Part shown: positions 56,804 to 64,000 of the stretch, piece after piece | Numbering within the stretch: the stretch's first letter is position 1 | Layout: every line of letters starts with the position of its first letter | Source: Aureispira sp. CCB-QB1 | GTDB lineage: Bacteria > Bacteroidota > Bacteroidia > Chitinophagales > Saprospiraceae | Assembly: GCA_945870185.1 (NCBI GenBank) | Contig: CAMBRK010000003.1 | Coordinates: forward strand, 1-64,000 | Length of the DNA stretch: 64,000 bases | Reading direction: 5' to 3' | Translations under genes and position numbers: made by a program | Notes under the pieces: generated by a model | The model's input: only the letters and a program-made list of their open reading frames with translations | Told to the model about the DNA's origin: nothing | Database searches by the model: none

Positions 56804-59500
56804 ATGAAAACCACCTTATACTTCTTTTTTTTCCTAATCTTAAGTGTAAATAAAACATATGCCATCACCATCAACTGGGATGGAGGCGGCAATGGCACCA
56901 CTTGGACTGATCCTTTAAATTGGGATTGTGATTGTTTGCCGGGCGCCAATGATTATGCTGTGTTGCTTACAAATAATTCCGTAGTGATCCCCACAGGTGC
57001 TTCTGTTCATGTCGATGAGATTTTGGCTTATTGGAGTTTGACTGTATCTAGTGGAGCTACCCTTACAGTTGATGATAAAATTCGTTTGTGGTTTGGTAGT
57101 GACTTTGTGAATAATGGTACCATAAATATCAATGGTGAAGGACTTTATGTTAATGACAGTAGAGCTATTATAAACAATGGCACGATCCATTTTAATGGAA
57201 CGGTAGGTGCTAGTTTGATACTCTCGTCTTTCGGGACGGATACTATTTCTTTTATCAATAATGGTATACTCCATTGGAATAGCAACTTAGGGTTTTTGCA
57301 AAAATCTGGTAAAACAGGTTTTATCAATCAATCGTCAGGGTCTATTAGTTTTGATCAAGAATCCAATGGGCTCAATAATCTCGGTGGAACATTTATCAAT
57401 CATGGTAATATTGGCAATAAAGGCAAAATTTTTAATTCCGGCACTTTTACCAATCAAGCCACGGGACAAATCAATTTGAACAATCTAAACAGTGAAGGTA
57501 TCTCAAATGATGGCCATTTGACCAATCATGGTTTTGTAGATATTTCCAATACAGGTACGCAAGTTTGTGTCACCAATAATTGGGTATGGAATAGCAATGG
57601 TACCCTGAATGTAGATGGAAAAAACATCTTATTAAATAATCACGAGATACATCTCAATGGCCCCACGGTCTTTAACGCAGATATTACTTATAGTGGCCTT
57701 GTTAACAACGGTGACCTATTTTTGGGCGGGAGTGATTACAATACACAACTCAATTGTCAATGGACCAATAATGCAGGTAAGGTCGTGATCATCGAAGCTT
57801 GCGAAAATGTAATACACCAAGGGCCATTTATCAATCAAGGTACCTGGCACAATAATGGTGTTTTTAGGCATACGCATAGTGATATTCCCACATTAGGCAC
57901 TTTTAATAATTCAGGTGTTTTTTACAGCAATGTGGATTTGATTGGATTTCCACCGCCTATAATGCCTGAACCTTCGGCCAATAATGGTATTCATCTGAAA
58001 AAAATTCAAGGCCAGCAGTGCGCAGGTACCCCAATTAATGATATATTTACAGGAAATTTGGTCAATATCAATCAAATTCCTTCTGGAGTTTTTACCAATG
58101 CAGGACTGACCATATCGGCAGGAAGTCTGGATTTTGCAAATAAAATATTTACACCCAATGCTGCTTGTCATGGCCTTACTACACTTTATATTTCAGTACA
58201 ACGGAATGGCTGCGGGCAAGATGTTTATGAATTGAAATTTGTCCTTCCCATCTACGCACCTACTACGTATTATGAAGATACGGATTTTGATGGATTTGGC
58301 AATATAGCCAGTCCGTTGTTGGTAGCATGTGCCGTGGCACCTTATGGCTACTCACTGTTCAGTACGGACTGTGATGACGGTAATCCTAGTGTATATCCGG
58401 GAGCACCTGAAGTGTGTAGTGACAAGGATTATAACTGTGATGGTATGATCACCGGAACCAATCCTGCACCGACATGGTATAGAGACTTTGATATGGATGG
58501 ATATGGCGATGCTTCGAAAAGTATAGTAAATTGTACTGCTTTAGTAGGATATGTGGCTTTAGGCAATGACTGCAACGACAATGATGGTTTCATTTACCCT
58601 TCGGCACTCGAAGCGTGCAATAATATAGACGACGATTGTGATGGACTCATTGACGAGGATTTTCCACCTACAACGGTCACTTTTAATGGAAGTGTAGATT
58701 CGGATTGGTTTGATGCCACCAATTGGACACCTGCTATGGTCCCCGGGTATTGCGTCGATGCCGTCATCCCAGCTGGTATGATGGTCACCGCAGGTGGTGT
58801 GGGCATGATGGCCACATGTAGGTCTATGAGTATAGCGGCTACATCTTCTGTTTCTGTAAATGATAATGTGCAGTTCAATATTACGGGTGGAACTATGTTC
58901 GGTATCTCCAATGCAGGTACCTTGACCTTAAATAATGATTCCTACACCAACATCCAATACATCAATGGCAATGGTGTAGAAAATAGCAACGCCATCATCA
59001 TGAATGGAAATGCCATCCTGTACATCAGCGTGACGTCTCAAAGCAGCATTCGCAATCTATCAGGAGGTACGATAACCATAAACAGCAATAATGGTCTGGA
59101 TATGAATGCCGCTACTGAAAATGCCATAAACAATTCGGGAACCATCAACAGAAATGGAGCTTTTAATGCCAATAATATCACAGGGAGTGCGATAAAAAAC
59201 GATGGCACATTTAATAATCAAGGTGACTTATTTATCAATGCCATTGGTCTTCCAGGGTGGTTTGTGGAGAATCTGTCCGGTGGCATCATCAATAACAATG
59301 CCTTACAATTATGGACTTTCCCGATACCAGGAACTTTTTATAATGTATCAGACATGGGATTGATCAATCATTCAGGCTCGACCTTCAATAATTATGGTAC
59401 GCTTCAGTTTTTTGGTCATAGGATAGCAGGCTCCGGTGCCTTCGTGAGTTTTACAGGTAGCATGATAGAAGGGTGTGTGCCGGGATTGGGATGTCCGTAA
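56804..59500 (+). CDS. Large secreted repeat protein with MopE-like metal-binding motifs
   Basis: An 898-residue secreted protein. Signal peptide of about 20 residues (NKTYA). Residues about 20-430 contain many NNGTI/FNNSG/NHG repeats in a beta-helix or stacking pattern. About 500-620 holds two MopE-type calcium/copper-binding motifs (DCDDGNPSVYPGAPEVCSDKDYNCDG and DCNDNDGFIYPSALEACNNIDDDCDG, each longer than quoted elsewhere). Residues 640-890 repeat the NNG pattern. The end (SFTGSMIEGCVPGLGCP) resembles the neighbour's C-terminus. Probably an adhesive or metal-binding surface protein. Confidence 0.82.
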   Translation: MKTTLYFFFFLILSVNKTYAITINWDGGGNGTTWTDPLNWDCDCLPGANDYAVLLTNNSVVIPTGASVHVDEILAYWSLTVSSGATLTVDDKIRLWFGSDFVNNGTININGEGLYVNDSRAIINNGTIHFNGTVGASLILSSFGTDTISFINNGILHWNSNLGFLQKSGKTGFINQSSGSISFDQESNGLNNLGGTFINHGNIGNKGKIFNSGTFTNQATGQINLNNLNSEGISNDGHLTNHGFVDISNTGTQVCVTNNWVWNSNGTLNVDGKNILLNNHEIHLNGPTVFNADITYSGLVNNGDLFLGGSDYNTQLNCQWTNNAGKVVIIEACENVIHQGPFINQGTWHNNGVFRHTHSDIPTLGTFNNSGVFYSNVDLIGFPPPIMPEPSANNGIHLKKIQGQQCAGTPINDIFTGNLVNINQIPSGVFTNAGLTISAGSLDFANKIFTPNAACHGLTTLYISVQRNGCGQDVYELKFVLPIYAPTTYYEDTDFDGFGNIASPLLVACAVAPYGYSLFSTDCDDGNPSVYPGAPEVCSDKDYNCDGMITGTNPAPTWYRDFDMDGYGDASKSIVNCTALVGYVALGNDCNDNDGFIYPSALEACNNIDDDCDGLIDEDFPPTTVTFNGSVDSDWFDATNWTPAMVPGYCVDAVIPAGMMVTAGGVGMMATCRSMSIAATSSVSVNDNVQFNITGGTMFGISNAGTLTLNNDSYTNIQYINGNGVENSNAIIMNGNAILYISVTSQSSIRNLSGGTITINSNNGLDMNAATENAINNSGTINRNGAFNANNITGSAIKNDGTFNNQGDLFINAIGLPGWFVENLSGGIINNNALQLWTFPIPGTFYNVSDMGLINHSGSTFNNYGTLQFFGHRIAGSGAFVSFTGSMIEGCVPGLGCP

Positions 59501-59570
59501 TCTCATAACCTTATTCTTAATCTGCCTTCATTGCATTACAGCAGACAGGTCTCAATCTTTTTCTAAATGC

Positions 59571-59627
59571 TCACATCATCATGTGACAGACAGTTTTTAT
59601 AAATGATATACAAGTCCTTTACCTTTG
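59571..59627 (+). promoter_or_regulatory. Shared operator and promoter, copy 3 (collagen/Rhs operon)
   Basis: Inverted repeat TCACATCATCATGTGA at 59571-59586 and -7 element TACCTTTG at 59620-59627, again 33 bases apart. The region upstream (59510-59570) is also similar to the region upstream of copy 2, sharing TTCATTG...AGACAGGTCTCAATC-like sequence. The gene start follows at 59671. Confidence 0.78.
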
Positions 59628-59670
59628 TATTATTAAATTTAAAATCTTTTTTAAACCTTAAAATCAGCCA

Positions 59671-60174
59671 ATGGAATCAGTTCGTTTTTTTAGTAGAATA
59701 AAAGCATCGCACGGATGTTTCCTATATCTGTTATGCTTTTTTATCAATAATGCCCAAGCGCAATGCCATTACAGTCCTATCATTGGACAAGCATATTATC
59801 ATGAGAATTGTGGAGGTAATTCGATGCAAAATTTGACTGGTGTAGTCATACCTGTCTATGGGAGTTATAATGGCATACAATTTACATCTCCATTGACCAA
59901 TACTGTCGTCATTACGTCTACAAAAGACGAAAAATTTTCAGACTTGGAAATTTATCCCAATCCCACTTTTGATCATATAAATATTAAATGGCCTCACACA
60001 TTTGATGCAGAAATTTTCATTTATACCCAGGTTGGCCAATTGATCTCTACGTCGTACATTAATGCAAATACTGTAAGCATTATAGATATTAACCATCTTT
60101 TGTCTGGTTATTATACCATAAAAGCAGTTACAAAAAACAATCAAATATTCATCTCAAAACTTATAAAACAATAA
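59671..60174 (+). CDS. Small secreted protein with T9SS type A sorting domain
   Basis: A 167-residue protein: hydrophobic signal (about 16-32, ending NAQAQ), about 60 residues of unknown fold with two Cys, then a T9SS type A sorting domain (DLEIYPNPTFDHINIKWP, ending TKNNQIFISKLIKQ). It is first in the operon behind the shared operator and is 4 bases before the collagen-like gene. Confidence 0.83.
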   Translation: MESVRFFSRIKASHGCFLYLLCFFINNAQAQCHYSPIIGQAYYHENCGGNSMQNLTGVVIPVYGSYNGIQFTSPLTNTVVITSTKDEKFSDLEIYPNPTFDHINIKWPHTFDAEIFIYTQVGQLISTSYINANTVSIIDINHLLSGYYTIKAVTKNNQIFISKLIKQ

Positions 60175-60178
60175 TAAA

Positions 60179-62236
<2,058 letters not shown>

Positions 62237-62291
62237 GACGTTAGTTCGTCATAGCACCATTTAATTATTCATCTTTTATAAATGATTTACT

Positions 62292-63461
62292 ATGTCAAAG
62301 AATAGGTTTCTATTCCTAATCGTCATGTTTTGTTTGTTGCAAACTGGCTATAGCCAATATACACTTGACATTATGAGACCCAATGAATTTGCACTCAAAT
62401 CAGCAGATCTTTGGAATTGTGTTATTAACAACTCTGGAAACGAAAAGCCCAATGTATTTTTATATGGCATATTATCAGAAAAGAAAAAAGGGAAATTATT
62501 GGAAATAGAATCAGGTAGATTTGCTTTAGCCAATGGAATTACAATGTTTAATACAAGTAATTATGATGCTCTGAAAAATGAAAAAGTACTGTATTCTGAC
62601 AAAACATTTGAAGATCACATTTTTAGAACTAATTCGCTACCTAATGGAGCCTACACCTTATGTATTACTTTAGTTAGGGAAGGAAGTCTCCAGCAATTAT
62701 TTACATCTTGTATCGATATAGATGTAAATAAGATGACGTCCATGAATCTCATTTTACCTTATGATCAAGATTCTATATGTGAGCAAAACATGATGTTTCT
62801 TTGGATGCCAATAAGTCAAGAAAATAGTATCGTTTCAAGTTACACATTAAATATTTACGAAGTTTTAAAACATCAAACACCCATTGCTGCAACGTTAAAA
62901 AATGCTCCCTTTTATATAGAAAAGAATATTTCGTCTACTCAATTTCAAGTGCCAAACATGATAGTTCCTTTTAAAGATAAATCGCAATATGCATGGCAAA
63001 TTACCGCTTTTGATGATAAAAACAGGGTTTTGACTAGATCAGAAGTATGGTCTTTTTACAATAAAAATTGCATGGGTGCCGATGGCTTAACTGAAACTGT
63101 TGAAGATGGTATACCGCCAAAACCCATAAAAAAGAAACAGAAATTGGTCAGTTACTTTTCGATGTATGATAAGTACAATGCCCACGCTGTATATGTAAAT
63201 GCTGATACGCTGAGAGTATTGTATCCGACATATTTGAATGAAGAAAAAGTGTTTTGTCAAATTTTTGATGGTAGCGGAAAGTCGATTTTTTCAGAAGAAA
63301 AATCTGTAAATGATGCTAGTAATTTATTGGTCTTTCCTTTTGCGCAAATCAAAGCGATTCCAGATCAAAATTATACTATGGAAATTACCAATAGGGTTGG
63401 AAAAAGAAAATTCCTAAAGTTCAAAAGGTTAAAAGTTGTACCAAAACCCAATGGCAAATAA
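62292..63461 (+). CDS. Secreted protein of unknown function in collagen/Rhs cluster
   Basis: A 389-residue exported protein: signal peptide of about 21 residues (LLQTGYSQ), then beta-rich sequence with possible fibronectin-III-like segments (FLWMPISQENSIVSSYTLNI, YAWQITAFDDKNRVLTRSEVWSF). The second half (about 275-389) has several lysine-rich strands. It is not recognised as a named family. It lies between the collagen-like and Rhs genes and may be an assembly partner; that is inference. Confidence 0.72.
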   Translation: MSKNRFLFLIVMFCLLQTGYSQYTLDIMRPNEFALKSADLWNCVINNSGNEKPNVFLYGILSEKKKGKLLEIESGRFALANGITMFNTSNYDALKNEKVLYSDKTFEDHIFRTNSLPNGAYTLCITLVREGSLQQLFTSCIDIDVNKMTSMNLILPYDQDSICEQNMMFLWMPISQENSIVSSYTLNIYEVLKHQTPIAATLKNAPFYIEKNISSTQFQVPNMIVPFKDKSQYAWQITAFDDKNRVLTRSEVWSFYNKNCMGADGLTETVEDGIPPKPIKKKQKLVSYFSMYDKYNAHAVYVNADTLRVLYPTYLNEEKVFCQIFDGSGKSIFSEEKSVNDASNLLVFPFAQIKAIPDQNYTMEITNRVGKRKFLKFKRLKVVPKPNGK

Positions 63462-63520
63462 CGTTGCCTAAATCCCCCAATATATTAGATAGTTGATCAT
63501 TAAAAATCAAATTTTAAAAA

Positions 63521-64000
63521 ATGAACCAGTCCAACAAAATCAGAGAATATTATGCTAAGTTTTTACTGTGCATCATGTTCATAAATATATTTAATCTTCC
63601 AAACCAATCTTTGTTTGCTCATTCAACATCCCACATTTATGTTGACAAAAAATCAGCTGAATTTAATAATAATGATTACGCACCAAAATCCAAAATAGAT
63701 GAGACCAAAATTGAAAATTTGGATTTACCTAAAAAAGAAATAAATACTAATAATGCTGTTCATCAGATAGTAATGTTGACTGACAAACAAGACCAAGGCG
63801 GTCCAAGTACTCCTGAAGTTCAAAAATTTACACCTGCAAGTCATAGTTCTATGGTAGATCCTTTTACGGGCGATTTTACCTACAACATCCCATTGTTTGA
63901 TGTTGAAGGTTATCCGGTTAATCTGGCATATAGTGGCAATATTGGTGTTAATGATGAAGCTTCATGGGTTGGACTAGGATGGAATCTAAATCCTGGTGCG
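63521..64000 (+). CDS. Rhs/YD-repeat-type giant secreted protein, N-terminal part (runs off the window)
   Basis: The frame opens at ATG 63521 and stays open to the last base (160 codons, 5' part only). It begins with a hydrophobic signal (KFLLCIMFINIFNLPNQSLFA), then a variable linker. From about residue 116 the conserved opening of the Bacteroidota Rhs-like family appears: MVDPFTGDFTYNIPLFDVEG, YPVNLAYSGNIGVN, and EASWVGLGWNLNPGA. These proteins are usually very long, with YD repeats and a variable C-terminal domain. The operon upstream (collagen-like and unknown secreted proteins) and this start place it in one transcription unit. Confidence 0.85.
   Translation, partial: MNQSNKIREYYAKFLLCIMFINIFNLPNQSLFAHSTSHIYVDKKSAEFNNNDYAPKSKIDETKIENLDLPKKEINTNNAVHQIVMLTDKQDQGGPSTPEVQKFTPASHSSMVDPFTGDFTYNIPLFDVEGYPVNLAYSGNIGVNDEASWVGLGWNLNPGA

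Overview
The window is AT-rich DNA from a member of the Bacteroidota, most likely a Saprospiria-type environmental lineage. The evidence is two SusC/SusD outer-membrane pairs, proteins with type IX secretion (T9SS) sorting domains, a PorV/PorQ-family protein, lipoprotein signals of the Bacteroidetes kind, and promoters with the TAnnTTTG -7 element. The class-level placement is inference; the phylum is well supported. There is no phage or plasmid backbone, no CRISPR array and no rRNA operon. One initiator tRNA gene is present.

Layout. 1-6.4 kb: LOG-family hydrolase, TonB-dependent receptor, DinB-like protein, XerC/D recombinase, hibernation factor HPF and a secreted N-formylglutamate-amidohydrolase-like protein. 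6.4-18.2 kb: two SusC/SusD loci whose promoter, leader and signal-peptide DNA are nearly identical, with a SusD C-terminal relic between them. 18.3-26.1 kb: helicase, HicAB, MazG, gamma-glutamyltransferase, PorV/PorQ-family protein and a DUF433/DUF5615 pair. 26.4-34.5 kb: a barrel plus TPR pair, a truncated pentapeptide-repeat gene, an initiator tRNA with two degenerate copies and a GIY-YIG gene wedged between them, then phosphate transporter and DUF47. 35-46 kb: OmpA protein, a toxin-antitoxin pair with a frameshifted toxin, NamZ-like protein, isocitrate dehydrogenase, HAD phosphatase, small regulator pair, RidA, QueE and PurF. 46-64 kb: a response regulator with a propeller-type histidine kinase, a LytTR regulator, and a run of large secreted proteins (beta-propellers, fibre-like, MopE-like, collagen-like) ending in the start of an Rhs/YD-type giant protein.

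The strongest non-gene signal is a 19-bp sequence, CTCACATCATCATGTGACA, present in three promoters (before the response regulator, the LytTR gene and the collagen-like/Rhs operon). Each copy lies exactly 33 bases before a TAnnTTTG box. This points to a common regulator for the signalling genes and the secreted-protein locus. Other unexplained structure includes a ~205-bp inverted-repeat element in three copies, one of which abuts the broken pentapeptide gene; the tRNA/GIY-YIG arrangement; and a frameshift between a signal peptide and its propeller domain at about 49.97 kb.

All product names come from reading the translated sequence and recognising motifs; no database search was possible.
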